Below are positions 29,742 through 38,186 of a stretch of DNA of 64,000 bases, piece by piece. The position numbers and the translations under genes are program-made. How positions within the stretch are numbered: the first letter of the stretch is position 1; the number at the start of each line of letters is the position of its first letter. The notes below the pieces were generated by a model. That model was not told where the DNA came from and did not search any database. It worked only from the letters and a program-made list of their open reading frames with translations. This DNA is from Marinitoga lauensis (lineage in GTDB: Bacteria > Thermotogota > Thermotogae > Petrotogales > Petrotogaceae): the NCBI RefSeq assembly GCF_004135675.1, contig NZ_QHLX01000001.1:248001-312000 (forward strand), written 5' to 3'.

Positions 29742-30148
29742 TATTTTCCCTCCACATCTAATATTCTTTTTGCAAAATATGCTGCATTTTTCATTCCATG
29801 ATTCCCTATTCCCATAGTTCCAACTGGAACACCTTTTGGCATTTGAACAATAGAAAGAAGTGCATCAATTCCATTAAGAGGTCCAACATCACGAGGCACA
29901 CCAATTACAGGAAGAGAGGTTAATGAGGCAACAACACCTGGGAGGGCAGCAGCAAGACCAGCAACAGCGATTACAACTTTAAATTCAGAAGAAAGATTTT
30001 TCATATATTCCGTTAACTCAAGAAGATTTCTATGAGCACTGAATATTTTGAATTCATACTCCACGCTCCATTCATCAAACAGAGTTAAAGCTTGTTTAAC
30101 AAATTCCCTATCAGATTCGCTACCTGCAATGATAAGCACTTTTGACAT
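29741..30148 (-). CDS. purE: PurE-like AIR carboxylase / N5-CAIR mutase, short form
   Basis: 135 residues, shorter than the usual ~160. The fold signature is clear: VLIIAGSESDREFV, FKIFSAHRNLLELTEYM, LPVIGVP, LLSIVQMPKGVPVGTMGIG. It departs from standard class I PurE: the loop AGAGGAAHLPG is AVAGLAAALPG here (the His is lost), and the end is GNHGMKNAAYFAKRIL. No purK lies in the operon. The enzyme may thus act directly on AIR and CO2, or purK is elsewhere. First gene of the operon, behind the riboswitch. Confidence 0.85.
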   Translation of the reverse strand: MSKVLIIAGSESDREFVKQALTLFDEWSVEYEFKIFSAHRNLLELTEYMKNLSSEFKVVIAVAGLAAALPGVVASLTSLPVIGVPRDVGPLNGIDALLSIVQMPKGVPVGTMGIGNHGMKNAAYFAKRILDVEGK

Positions 30149-30171
30149 ACTTTACCTCCTTATCTTTATCT

Positions 30172-30207
30172 AAAAAAACAAAAAACGCCTCTCAGGAAGA
30201 GAGGCGT
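30172..30207 (-). terminator. Riboswitch-controlled terminator of the purine operon
   Basis: On the minus strand ACGCCTCTC / GAGAGGCGT forms a nine-bp stem with loop TTCCT, followed by a long T run before purE. The left half (CCTCTCTTCCTG) can also pair with the 3' strand of riboswitch helix P1 (CAGGAAGAGG), giving mutually exclusive terminator and antiterminator. Confidence 0.9.
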
Positions 30208-30235
30208 GATTTCAGGTAATATAATAACCCACACC

Positions 30236-30314
30236 CCTCTTCCTGTAGTCAGACAGTTTACGGCTGTCTGGTAGAGACTCCCAGGCCATATTCCTGGGAT
30301 TATACAGGAAGAGG
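30236..30314 (-). promoter_or_regulatory. Purine (guanine-class) riboswitch aptamer
   Basis: On the minus strand helix P1 is CCTCTTCCTG / CAGGAAGAGG. It is followed by the conserved TATAATCCCAGG ... ATATGG core, P2 (CCCAGG / CCTGGG), AGTCTCTACC, and P3 (CAGACAG / CTGTCTG) with the CCGTAAA loop. J3/1 reads GACTACAGG. The base at the ligand-pairing position is C, which marks guanine/hypoxanthine, not adenine, sensing. Ligand should stabilise P1, free the terminator half and switch purE-D off. Confidence 0.95.
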
Positions 30315-30520
30315 ATACTACAACTATTCAATTTTCAAATTCACTTATTTACACCGCGATTTTATCAAAAAAAATATTAAAACAAAATAAAAGTAATTTT
30401 AAGTTAGTGTGAAGTCAGTGTTTTTAAGAATTTACAAAAACTCAATATTATTTTTCTTGACTTTTAATGATTTTTCTGATATTATATATCTCGGTTGCGA
30501 AGGGAAATGTAACCGGATAT

Positions 30521-30595
30521 GCCCCATCGTCTAGCGGCCTAGGACATTGGCCTTTCACGCCAAAGGCACGGGTTCAAATCCCGTTGGGGGCGCCA
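30521..30595 (+). tRNA. tRNA-Glu (TTC)
   Basis: Anticodon loop CCTTTCACG gives TTC. The D arm CGTCTAGCGGCCTAGG, the T arm with GGTTCAAATCC and encoded CCA are present. The 5' acceptor strand GCCCCAT does not match TGGGGGC in the last two pairs; one more C (GCCCCCA) would make a perfect stem. This is a likely homopolymer error in the sequence. Confidence 0.93.
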
Positions 30596-30605
30596 GAAAA
30601 CGAGT

Positions 30606-30681
30606 GGGTGCTTAGCTCAGCTGGGAGAGCGTCTGCCTTACAAGCAGAAGGTCGTAGGTTCGATCCCTGCAGCACCCACCA
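30606..30681 (+). tRNA. tRNA-Val (TAC)
   Basis: Acceptor GGGTGCT / AGCACCC, D arm TAGCTCAGCTGGGAGAGC, anticodon stem-loop CTGCCTTACAAGCAG with anticodon TAC, T arm with GGTTCGATCCC, encoded CCA. It follows tRNA-Glu by ten bases and is probably cotranscribed. Confidence 0.96.
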
Positions 30682-30692
30682 TTTTATTAGAT

Positions 30693-30768
30693 GGCCAGGT
30701 AGCTCAGTTGGTAGAGCACTGGACTGAAAATCCAGGTGTCGACAGTTCGATTCTGTCCCTGGCCACCA
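30693..30768 (+). tRNA. tRNA-Phe (GAA)
   Basis: Acceptor GGCCAGG / CCTGGCC, D arm TAGCTCAGTTGGTAGAGC, anticodon stem-loop CTGGACTGAAAATCCAG with anticodon GAA, T arm with AGTTCGATTCT, encoded CCA. Last of the three-tRNA unit, followed by a terminator. Confidence 0.96.
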
Positions 30769-30770
30769 CA

Positions 30771-30800
30771 AAAACTCCCCAACTTTTGGGGAGTTTTTTG
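30771..30800 (+). terminator. Terminator of the tRNA operon
   Basis: AAAACTCCCCAA / TTGGGGAGTTTT with a T run, three bases after the tRNA-Phe CCA. Confidence 0.93.
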
Positions 30801-30906
30801 TTTTATACACTAATTTCAAAATCTCAAATAGTTCTATATAAACTATTACATCAAAGTATTGAATACAATATATTGTGTCGTTAAAATCATCGTTACATTT
30901 TGTTAA

Positions 30907-30935
30907 TTGATTTTGTTTGTTTTTTTGTGTATTAT
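30907..30935 (+). promoter_or_regulatory. Promoter of the pyrimidine operon
   Basis: TTGATT (30907-30912) and TATTAT (30930-30935) are 17 bases apart. A short inverted repeat TTCTC-TCTC-GAGAA begins at 30935, at the likely transcription start. No PyrR-type attenuator or terminator is seen in the 40-base leader. Confidence 0.6.
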
Positions 30936-30972
30936 TCTCTCTCGAGAATAAATTTTCTTGGGAGGTGTTAAA

Positions 30973-32555
30973 ATGGAAACAGTGAGAAATGATTTTTTAG
31001 GTAGATCACTCACCGTTATTAACGATTTAAATGTCGATGAACAGCTATTTTTGTATAGGCAAACTCATCGTTTAAAGCAAAAATGGTTAAATAAAGAAGA
31101 TTTATCTGAATTCATGATTAATAAAAATGTTGGCATTTATATTGTTTTTATTGAACCAAGTACCCGTACAAAAGAATCCTTCATCAATGCTGCTAAATTC
31201 CACAGAAATGCTAAAGTTACTATCTTTGATTCAAGTCATTCTTCATTTAATAAAAAAGAAAGTTACGTTGATACATTTAATATGCTTACCGGCTATAGCG
31301 ACTATTCTATTTTCGTTTTAAGAACAAAACTTGAAGGTACTACTAAATTACTTTCCGAATCTGTTTCAAAGTTTGCTATTAGAAATAACCTTCCAATTCC
31401 CTCTTTTATAAACGCTGGCGACGGTAAACATGAACATCCTACTCAAGAACTTCTCGATGAATTTACTTTCCTTGAAAAAATAATTTTGATAATTCTTTTA
31501 TTCATATAGCTCTTGTTGGTGATTTATTACACGGAAGAACTGTTCACTCAAAGGTTAATGGTTTAAAAATCTTTAAAAATGTTATGGTTGATTTGATTGC
31601 TCCTGAAGAAATTTCAATGCCTTCACATTATATTGAAAAAATGAGAAAAAATGGATTTGAAGTTAGAATTTTCGATACAATTGATAACTATTTAAAACAA
31701 AAAGATATTGCAAAAATTTGGTATTTCACAAGATTACAACTCGAAAGAATGGGTGAAGATATTTTAGAAAAAGAGTTTATCTTAAGAAAAGCTGTAACCT
31801 TCAAAAAAGAATTCCTTTCCTTACTTCCTCAAAACGTTAAGTTCTATCATCCTCTTCCAAGACATAAAGTATACCCTACTATTCCTACCTTCTTAGACGA
31901 ATTGCCTTTAAATGGATGGGAAAAACAAGCAATTAATGGTTATTGGACAAGAATTATATTACTATCAATGTTTGGTGGTGCTTTAAAAGCAGACTTTGAT
32001 TTAAAACCACAAAAAGATGTAACAGATGAAGAGTTTATAATAAACGCTCCTATTATCAACGGAACAAAAGGTATTCAGAAAGAAGGAAAAAGAGGAATTA
32101 AACCTATAACAAACGGAACGGTTATTGACCATATTGCTAAAGGTAAAACTTCAGATGAAATCTACTCCACCATTATGAAAATTAGAAAAATAATGAAATT
32201 ATATGATGTTGATAGCGCAGATGGAATATTTAAATCTGAAGATGGAAATTTAAAGGGATACATCAGTTTGCCAGATAGATATCTCTCAAGAAAGGAAATT
32301 AAAAAATTATCGGCAATTTCACCAAATGTAACTGTAAATATTATAAAAAATGCACGAGTTACAGAAAAATATAGAATAAAACTTCCACCAAAGGTTTATG
32401 GTTTTGAAGAATTACAATGTAAAAATGAAAATTGTATAACAAACCCAATACATGGTGAAAATGTAAAAGGCTCTTTTGTAAAAGATGAAAATGGCAAGTT
32501 GGTGTGCGAATATTGTGAAACACCACATAATTATGACGAAATCTGGAATATTTAG
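30973..32555 (+). CDS. pyrBI: Fused aspartate carbamoyltransferase catalytic-regulatory chain, one frameshift
   Basis: PyrB and PyrI lie in one polypeptide of about 527 residues, as known from Thermotoga maritima. The catalytic part has EPSTRTKESFINA (carbamoyl-phosphate loop), DGKHEHPTQELLDEF, VGDLLHGRTVHS and YHPLPRHKVYP. The regulatory part begins near GIQKEGKRGIKPITNGTVIDHI and ends with the zinc site C-x4-C (CKNENC) and C-x2-C (CEYC). One A is missing at about 31479 (after FTFLEK), which yields the false stop at 31509. ATG 30973 follows GGAGGTG. The regulatory chain implies allosteric control by nucleotides. Confidence 0.95.
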
Positions 32556-32563
32556 GTGAAAAT

Positions 32564-33757
32564 ATGGATTTATTAATAAAAAATGCACATATTATATCCC
32601 ATTCCACAAAGGGAATTTATAACCTATATATTAAGGATAATAAGATAAATGAAATATCAAAAAATGAAAAAAAAGCAGATCTTACAATTGATGCAAAAGG
32701 ATTGTTTTTAATTCCTGGAATTATTGATATGCATACCCATTTAAGAGAGCCTGGCTTTGAATATAAAGAAACAATTAGTTCAGGATTGCGCGCTGCCGTT
32801 CACGGCGGCGTTACAACCCTGGGTGTTATGCCAAACACTATGCCTGCAATGGATAATTTAAAAACCATTAAATATGTTGAAGATACTGCAAAAGAAGTTA
32901 ATCTGGCAAAAATAATCCCTATTCCATCAGTAACAAAAGAGCGTCAGGGGAAAGAATTAAATGATTTAAACGCGTTTCATAATTATGGATATAACTTTTT
33001 TTCTGATGATGGCGATCCTATATGGAATGATGAAATAATGTTAAAAGCACTGGAAACTGTTAAAAACTTTAATGGAGTTATTATCAATCACTGTGAAGAT
33101 AAACGTTTTTTAGAAAAGGAAATATTTGAGTCATTGATGATTGCCAGAGACGTTGAGTTATCGAAATTTACTAAAAGTCATGTCCATGTAGCCCATATAT
33201 CAACAAAAAATAGCATCGATTTAATTAAATACGCTAAATTAAATAATATAAATGCTACATGCGAGGCAACATTTCATCATCTACTTTTAAATAATCCTGA
33301 AAAAAATACCTTAAAAAAAATCAATCCACCTTTGCCAGATTTAGAAACTCAAAAATATTTAATAGAAAATATTGATTATATAGATATTATTATTAGCGAC
33401 CATGCTCCACATTCTTTAGAGGAAAAAAACAGAAGTTATACAGAGTCTCCAAATGGAATATCAGGATTAGATATATTTTTTCCAGCTCTTTTTGAGATAT
33501 ATAAAAAATACAAGATTGATTTAGATTATTTAATCGAAAAAGTTACATACAATCCAACAAAGGTATTTTCTTTAGAAAATATTGGAGATATCAAAGAAGG
33601 ATATATCGCAGATCTTGTTTTAATAGATCCAGAAAAAGAATGGAATGGAGAAATCTATTCAAAAGGTAAGAATTTACCTTATAAAAACTTAAGTGGAAGA
33701 GTTTTAATTACCATAGTCAATGGAGACATAAAATATAGTGAGGTGAAATTATGGTAA
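32564..33757 (+). CDS. pyrC: Dihydroorotase
   Basis: A zinc amidohydrolase of 397 residues that cyclises carbamoyl-aspartate. IDMHTHLREPGFEYKETISSG provides the metal-binding His pair and substrate Arg. INHCEDKRF and HVAHISTKNS give further His ligands, and ISDHAPHSLEEK the catalytic Asp. The end has GDIKEGYIADLVLID. The frame is intact. It starts eight bases after pyrBI and overlaps pyrK by seven. Confidence 0.96.
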   Translation: MDLLIKNAHIISHSTKGIYNLYIKDNKINEISKNEKKADLTIDAKGLFLIPGIIDMHTHLREPGFEYKETISSGLRAAVHGGVTTLGVMPNTMPAMDNLKTIKYVEDTAKEVNLAKIIPIPSVTKERQGKELNDLNAFHNYGYNFFSDDGDPIWNDEIMLKALETVKNFNGVIINHCEDKRFLEKEIFESLMIARDVELSKFTKSHVHVAHISTKNSIDLIKYAKLNNINATCEATFHHLLLNNPEKNTLKKINPPLPDLETQKYLIENIDYIDIIISDHAPHSLEEKNRSYTESPNGISGLDIFFPALFEIYKKYKIDLDYLIEKVTYNPTKVFSLENIGDIKEGYIADLVLIDPEKEWNGEIYSKGKNLPYKNLSGRVLITIVNGDIKYSEVKLW

Positions 33758-34458
33758 ATACCATAGTTCAAGATATTAAAACCACAGAAAATTATATACT
33801 ATTAACTATAAAAACAGAGAAAGAAATTAATATTGAACCAGGACAATTTGTTATGTTAAAACTCAAGCAATTTGATTTTGGAAAACCATTTTCTGTAATT
33901 TATCAGGAAGGTAAAATAATAAAGTTTTTAATTGCAGTTGTAGGAAAAATGACAAAAGAGATGAAAAATTTAAAAATAGGTGACTCATTAGAACTCAGAG
34001 GACCATACGGAATACCTTTTATAGAAAAATTACATAAAAATAAAAAGTATGTACTTTTAGGTGGTGATTGCGGTTCTGCCCCTTTAATACACTTTTCTGA
34101 AAAATACCCTGAATTAGTTAGAGAACAAATATATGGTTTTGTAATTCCTGAAATAAAAAAAATATTAAACATCAAACATTTGCACATAGACATAGAAGAA
34201 GGAATTAATCCTTTACAAAAAGCGGAAAATTTAAATATTTCAAACGATGATGGATTTTTAGTCTGTGGAAGTTTGAATTTTATCAAATATACTCAGAAAA
34301 AATTCATGGACTATAAGATTTTTGCATCATTGGAAGCGAGAATGGGTTGCGGGATTGGAATGTGCAAAGGATGTCCTATCAAAACAAATGATGGAATAAA
34401 AATGATTTGTAAGGATGGTCCTATCTTCGATTTAAGCGAGGTGGATTTAGAATGGTAA
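33751..34458 (+). CDS. pyrK: Dihydroorotate dehydrogenase electron transfer subunit
   Basis: 235 residues. FAD/NAD-binding reductase-like subunit of the class 1B enzyme, passing electrons from PyrD to NAD+. EPGQFVMLKLKQFDFGKPFSV is the flavin region and VLLGGDCGSAPLIHF the nucleotide loop. The [2Fe-2S] cysteines are in ARMGCGIGMCKGCPI and MICKDGPIF. It overlaps pyrC and pyrD, consistent with a PyrD-PyrK complex. Confidence 0.95.
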   Translation: MVNTIVQDIKTTENYILLTIKTEKEINIEPGQFVMLKLKQFDFGKPFSVIYQEGKIIKFLIAVVGKMTKEMKNLKIGDSLELRGPYGIPFIEKLHKNKKYVLLGGDCGSAPLIHFSEKYPELVREQIYGFVIPEIKKILNIKHLHIDIEEGINPLQKAENLNISNDDGFLVCGSLNFIKYTQKKFMDYKIFASLEARMGCGIGMCKGCPIKTNDGIKMICKDGPIFDLSEVDLEW

Positions 34459-35350
34459 ATATATGTGGAATTGATTTTAAAAATCCTATTATCATATCTT
34501 CTGGGCCTGGAGGAAATGGAAAAGAATTATCAAATTATATAGACTTAAATTTATTGGGAGGATTTACCGCGAAAACGGTAACCCTGATGAAAAAATAGGA
34601 AATCCACCTCCACGAATAGTCAATGTAAAAGCAGGCATATTAAATTCTATCGGTTTGCAAAATCCCGGTATAGAAAAATTTATACAAAAGGATTTACCTT
34701 TTTTAGAAACATTAAATACAAATGTAATTTTAAGCATAGGCGGAGATACAAAATCAGATTATCTAAATTTAATTGAAAAATTAAATAATTCTAACGCGGC
34801 TCTTTTCGAATTGAATTTATCCTGTCCAAACGTTGGAAAAAGCGGAATACCACTGGGTATAGATGAAATTGCAATATTTGATTTAGTAAAAGAAACCAAA
34901 AAAATCTCTAAAAAACCTATCTTTGTAAAATTTGGTGTTGAAACATTTCTAGAAGATTTAGTTTCAGCAGCAGTTAAAGGCGGAGCAGATGGAGTTACCT
35001 TAATCAATTCACCAAAAGGTATGAAAATAGACATTGAAAAAAAGACTGTTATATTAAAAAGAGGTTTTGGAGGATATAGCGGTCCTGCAATAAAACCTAT
35101 TGCACTTGCTACAATCTTTAGAATAAGAAGAAAATTCAAAGATTTACCTATTATTGGCATGGGTGGAGTTTTCGATTATACAGATGCTATTGAATTTATA
35201 ATGGCTGGAGCTAATTTAGTTGGCATTGGTGCAGGAGTAATGGCTGACCCAGAAATGCCTATAAAAATTATAAATGATTTAAATAAGTATTTTAAAAAAG
35301 AAAAATATGAAGATATTTTATCTTGTGCTGTGGAGGGATATTATGTTTGA
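34452..35350 (+). CDS. pyrD: Dihydroorotate dehydrogenase, class 1B catalytic subunit, one frameshift
   Basis: About 299 residues when repaired. It starts MVNICGIDFKNPIIISSGPGG and continues LGGFTAKTVT, NPPPRIVNVKAGILNSIGLQNPG, ELNLSCPNVGKSG (active-site loop with Cys), GVTLINSPKG, RGFGGYSGPAIKPIAL and IIGMGGVFDYTDAIEFIMAGANLVGIG. A C is missing in the run at about 34584 (TVT/PDEKIGNPP), which creates a false stop near 34598. The ATG at 34452 overlaps the pyrK stop. Confidence 0.94.
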
Positions 35351-36104
35351 TAAATACTTAAAGATAAGAGAAAAAAACAGTTCAGTCTTACTTGTTGGAT
35401 TGGATAGCGATTATAAAAGGATTAATGGCGATGTTTTTGATTTTAACAAAAAGATAATAGATGAAACTTATGATCTCACATGCGGATATAAAATAAACAT
35501 CGCGTTTTATGAAAAGTTAGGTCCAAAAGGATTAGAAATATTAGAAAGCACTATAAATTACATAAGACAAAACCCTGAAATCCCAATAATTTTGGACGCA
35601 AAAAGAGGAGATATAGGAAATACCGCCAAAGCATATGCAGAACACTACTTTGAAAGATTAAAGGTTGACTCCTTAACAATAAATCCTTTTATGGGTATAG
35701 ATACCTTAGAACCATATTTAGAATACGATAATGCCCATCTCTTTGCATTAGCTTTAACCTCAAATAAAGGAGCTTATGATTTTGAAATACCGGAAAAATT
35801 ATATTTAAAAATAACGGAAAAAATGAACGAGTTAAATAAAAAACATAGAAACAAAATCGGTATAGTAGTTGGTGCAACAAATGCCAGATATATAAATGAA
35901 ATTACAAACATTTCAGAAAATATGATATTTCTAATACCAGGAATTGGAACTCAAGGTGGAGATGTTGAAGAATTATTCAGAAATTTAAATGGTTATAAGA
36001 ATATAGTCGTTAATGTTTCAAGAGCTATTATATTTGATGAAAATCCAAGAAAGAAGGCTATTGAATTCAATTCATTGATTAATAAATATTATCAGGAGGG
36101 ATAG
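35343..36104 (+). CDS. pyrF: Orotidine 5'-phosphate decarboxylase (class 2 type)
   Basis: 253 residues from ATG 35343 (MFDKYLKIREKNSSVLLVGLDSD), which overlaps the pyrD stop. The catalytic loop is ILDAKRGDIGNTAKAYAEHYF with the Asp-Lys-Asp array, followed by SLTINPFMGIDTLEPY. IGIVVGATNARYI and FLIPGIGTQGGDVEE form the phosphate site, and VNVSRAIIF is near the end. Length and loop agree with the PyrF subfamily 2. The frame is intact. Confidence 0.95.
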   Translation: MFDKYLKIREKNSSVLLVGLDSDYKRINGDVFDFNKKIIDETYDLTCGYKINIAFYEKLGPKGLEILESTINYIRQNPEIPIILDAKRGDIGNTAKAYAEHYFERLKVDSLTINPFMGIDTLEPYLEYDNAHLFALALTSNKGAYDFEIPEKLYLKITEKMNELNKKHRNKIGIVVGATNARYINEITNISENMIFLIPGIGTQGGDVEELFRNLNGYKNIVVNVSRAIIFDENPRKKAIEFNSLINKYYQEG

Positions 36105-36108
36105 TAAT

Positions 36109-36678
36109 ATGGACATATTAAATCTTTTGAAAGATACAAAAACTATTTTAAATGGTCATTTCAAACTATCTTCAGGATTACATTCAGATACATATATTCA
36201 ATGCGCACAGGTTTTAAAATACCCTGAATATGCTGAATTATTAGGAAAATCACTATCAGAAAAATTCGCTGAAAAACCTGATTACATTGTTTCACCTGCT
36301 CTTGGAGGCTTAATAATAGGACACGAAGTTGCAAGAGCTTTTAATATTCCATTCTTATTTACTGAAAGAAATAAAGAAGGTCAAATGGAATTGAGAAGAA
36401 ATTTTTATATTGAAGAAAACAAAAAAGTAATAATCATAGAAGATGTTATAACCACTGGAAAATCAACATTAGAAGTTTATGAAACTTTAAAAGAATTCAA
36501 CCCGCAAATTATAGGTTTTGGCTGTATAGTAAATAGAAGTAAAAAAGAGAAATTAAATAATTTACCAATAAAATCTCTTCTGGAAATTGAAGCAAAAACA
36601 TATGAACCTGATAATTGTCCATTATGTAAAAAAAATATTCCTATTATAAAACCCGGTAGTCGTCAGAATACAAAATAA
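36109..36678 (+). CDS. pyrE: Orotate phosphoribosyltransferase
   Basis: 189 residues. It makes OMP from orotate and PRPP. The PRPP motif is KVIIIEDVITTGKSTLEVYE. The N-terminus has FKLSSGLHSDTYIQCA, then YIVSPALGGLIIGHEVAR. A cysteine pair near the end (NCPLCKKNIPIIKPGS) is typical of the thermophile-type PyrE. Last gene of the operon; the hairpin at 36679-36699 follows the stop at once. Confidence 0.95.
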   Translation: MDILNLLKDTKTILNGHFKLSSGLHSDTYIQCAQVLKYPEYAELLGKSLSEKFAEKPDYIVSPALGGLIIGHEVARAFNIPFLFTERNKEGQMELRRNFYIEENKKVIIIEDVITTGKSTLEVYETLKEFNPQIIGFGCIVNRSKKEKLNNLPIKSLLEIEAKTYEPDNCPLCKKNIPIIKPGSRQNTK

Positions 36679-36699
36679 GGCTTTCCGCTTTGCGGAAAG
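36679..36699. terminator. Hairpin at pyrE end, left of the mobile element
   Basis: CTTTCCGC-TTT-GCGGAAAG starts within five bases of the pyrE stop. A related hairpin with the same CTTTCC / GGAAAG stem but a different loop lies on the far side of the element at 36902-36922. The T tail has been displaced by the element. Confidence 0.6.
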
Positions 36700-36701
36700 T
36701 T

Positions 36702-36899
36702 CAGTTTGTAGACAAAGTACAAAATAAAATAATCAAATAATATTCGCTCATCCGGTGAAAATTCTTAAACTCTTTGCTTCGCAAAGGGGTTAAGAAAGAT
36801 ATTTTTATTATAAAAAAAAATAACCTTAAACCTTTCGCTCCGCGAAATGTTTAGGATTTGCTCATATTATTTTTCTTATTTTATTTTGTCAACAGTCTG
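36702..36899. mobile_element. Terminator-associated MITE-like element, copy 1 (variant core)
   Basis: The 198-bp element has imperfect terminal inverted repeats. The left end CAGTTTGTAGACAAAGTACA runs into AAATAAAAT; the right end reads CAGACTGTTGACAAAATA on the other strand. Both ends continue into an AATAATAT..GCTCA sub-repeat. Copies at 46622 and 61858 share these ends, but here the core is replaced by the paired tri-loop hairpin element. No protein is encoded. The flanking hairpins are similar, not identical, so this copy looks older. Confidence 0.75.
36772..36847. repeat. Paired tri-loop hairpin element inside MITE copy 1
   Basis: CTTTGC-TTC-GCAAAG (36772-36786) and TTTCGC-TCC-GCGAAA (36833-36847) flank a GGTTAAG / CTTAAACC inverted repeat and an A/T-rich centre. 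The layout equals that at 8753-8830, with different stem sequences. Confidence 0.65.
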
Positions 36900-36943
36900 G
36901 ACTTTCCGTGTCTTGTGGAAAGCCTTACAATTTATATTTCCAA

Positions 36944-38074
36944 TTATTTAGTATATTTTTCCCATAGCCTATTAAATTCCTTCTCATACCCTTTAGAAAT
37001 ATATTCACTATGAATAACTAGAGAATTTTCGTCATTATAATATTGTGCAGAATTTGTAAAGTTAAAAGAACCTGTTATAGTTATTTTTCCATCTATTATC
37101 ATGACTTTATGATGAAACGTTCTATCGTTTTTATCTAAAATGACATTAACACCATTTTCTTTTAAATGCTCTATTTGTGCCCAACCATAATTTGATTGAT
37201 ATTCTTCTGCTATTACTCTTACATTTATGCCTATATTTTTCGCTTTTATAAGAGCATCTGCTATTTCTCTTTTACTAAAAGTAAATATCATAACATCAAT
37301 ATTTTTTTCTGATTTATTTATTAATTCTATAATCCTATCAGTTAAATCATCTTCAGGAGTAAAATAAGGTTCTATTAATCCACTATCAAATTCTACATTT
37401 TTATAAGGTTTATTATCAAGAGAATTTTTACCATAATACCCTTCAAACATTTCTTTAAATTCATTCATATAATCCTGTGCAAGTTCATTGGAAAAAATCA
37501 CTATAGAGTTATTCGAATTATATTTAAATCCATTATTTGTAAAGTTTGTGCTCCCTGTTAATACACAATATCCATCTATGATTATAAATTTATCATGCAT
37601 GAGTTTATAATTTTTATCGTGTTTGGTTTCTATTCCTGAATTATCTAATCCGTTTATATATGAATTTAAATTATTCAATTCATATACAACCTTTACATCT
37701 ATTCCTTTTTTCTTTAACTTTTTCAATTCCTGGATAAAAGGATAATAATTAATATCATATATAGCAGCCCACACAAATTTTTTTGCACCATCAAGAAGTT
37801 TTTTTATGTATTCCCAGTTTTTCTTTTCATTGTTTCCCTCATCAAAAAACAAAATCGTAGAATCATCAGTAATGTTATGTATTTTCAAATTTAACTCCGT
37901 TGCTTCTTTTAAATCTTCCAGATGATAATCTGCTCTCCAGAAATAATTCTCACCATCAAAATATTCTCCTGGTAAATTCAGCTTATCTTTTGTGATTATC
38001 CATTCTCCTTCTGAAATTGAAAAAGCGCTTATAATCAAAACTAAAAATGCCAATAAAAAAAGAAATTTTTTCAT
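36944..38074 (-). CDS. Exported phospholipase D-like protein with two HKD motifs
   Basis: About 376 residues. MKKFLFLLAFLVLIISAFS is a signal peptide, so the protein acts outside the cytoplasm. Two HxK(x)4D motifs are present: LMHDKFIIIDGYCVLTGSTNFT (about residues 165-186) and FHHKVMIIDGKITITGSFNFT (near 330). Together they form one PLD active site. An N-terminal ~60-residue segment (GEWIITKDKLNLPGEYFDGE) is unassigned. ATG 38074 follows GGAGGTGT; the frame is open to 38092. It may be a nuclease or a phospholipase; secreted PLD-like nucleases (Nuc family) look similar. Confidence 0.85.
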   Translation of the reverse strand: MKKFLFLLAFLVLIISAFSISEGEWIITKDKLNLPGEYFDGENYFWRADYHLEDLKEATELNLKIHNITDDSTILFFDEGNNEKKNWEYIKKLLDGAKKFVWAAIYDINYYPFIQELKKLKKKGIDVKVVYELNNLNSYINGLDNSGIETKHDKNYKLMHDKFIIIDGYCVLTGSTNFTNNGFKYNSNNSIVIFSNELAQDYMNEFKEMFEGYYGKNSLDNKPYKNVEFDSGLIEPYFTPEDDLTDRIIELINKSEKNIDVMIFTFSKREIADALIKAKNIGINVRVIAEEYQSNYGWAQIEHLKENGVNVILDKNDRTFHHKVMIIDGKITITGSFNFTNSAQYYNDENSLVIHSEYISKGYEKEFNRLWEKYTK

Positions 38075-38110
38075 ACATACACCTCCTAACATATTTTTTA
38101 CATTATATAG

Positions 38111-38139
38111 TTGACTATTATACTTTTAAGTAGTATAAT
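38111..38139 (+). promoter_or_regulatory. Promoter of the radical-SAM repair pair, with inverted repeats
   Basis: TTGACT (38111-38116) and TATAAT (38134-38139) are 17 bases apart, the best consensus promoter in the window. ACTTTTAAGTA (38122-38132) is inverted as TACTTAAAAGT at 38166-38176, the latter next to the ribosome-binding site. TTATACT / AGTATAA also brackets the spacer. These are candidate operator half-sites. Confidence 0.7.
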
Positions 38140-38186
38140 ATAAGTATCTACGAAATAAAATAAATTACTTAAAAGTGGTGATTGCT

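Noticed and set aside
30467-30727. Open frames on both strands over the three tRNA genes.
   Set aside because: They lie on tRNA sequence (for example the fragment GSSVGRALD-like reading), a well-known false call.
37000-38074. Cardiolipin synthase for the two-HKD protein.
   Set aside because: It has a cleavable-looking signal peptide and lacks the two N-terminal membrane helices of that enzyme.
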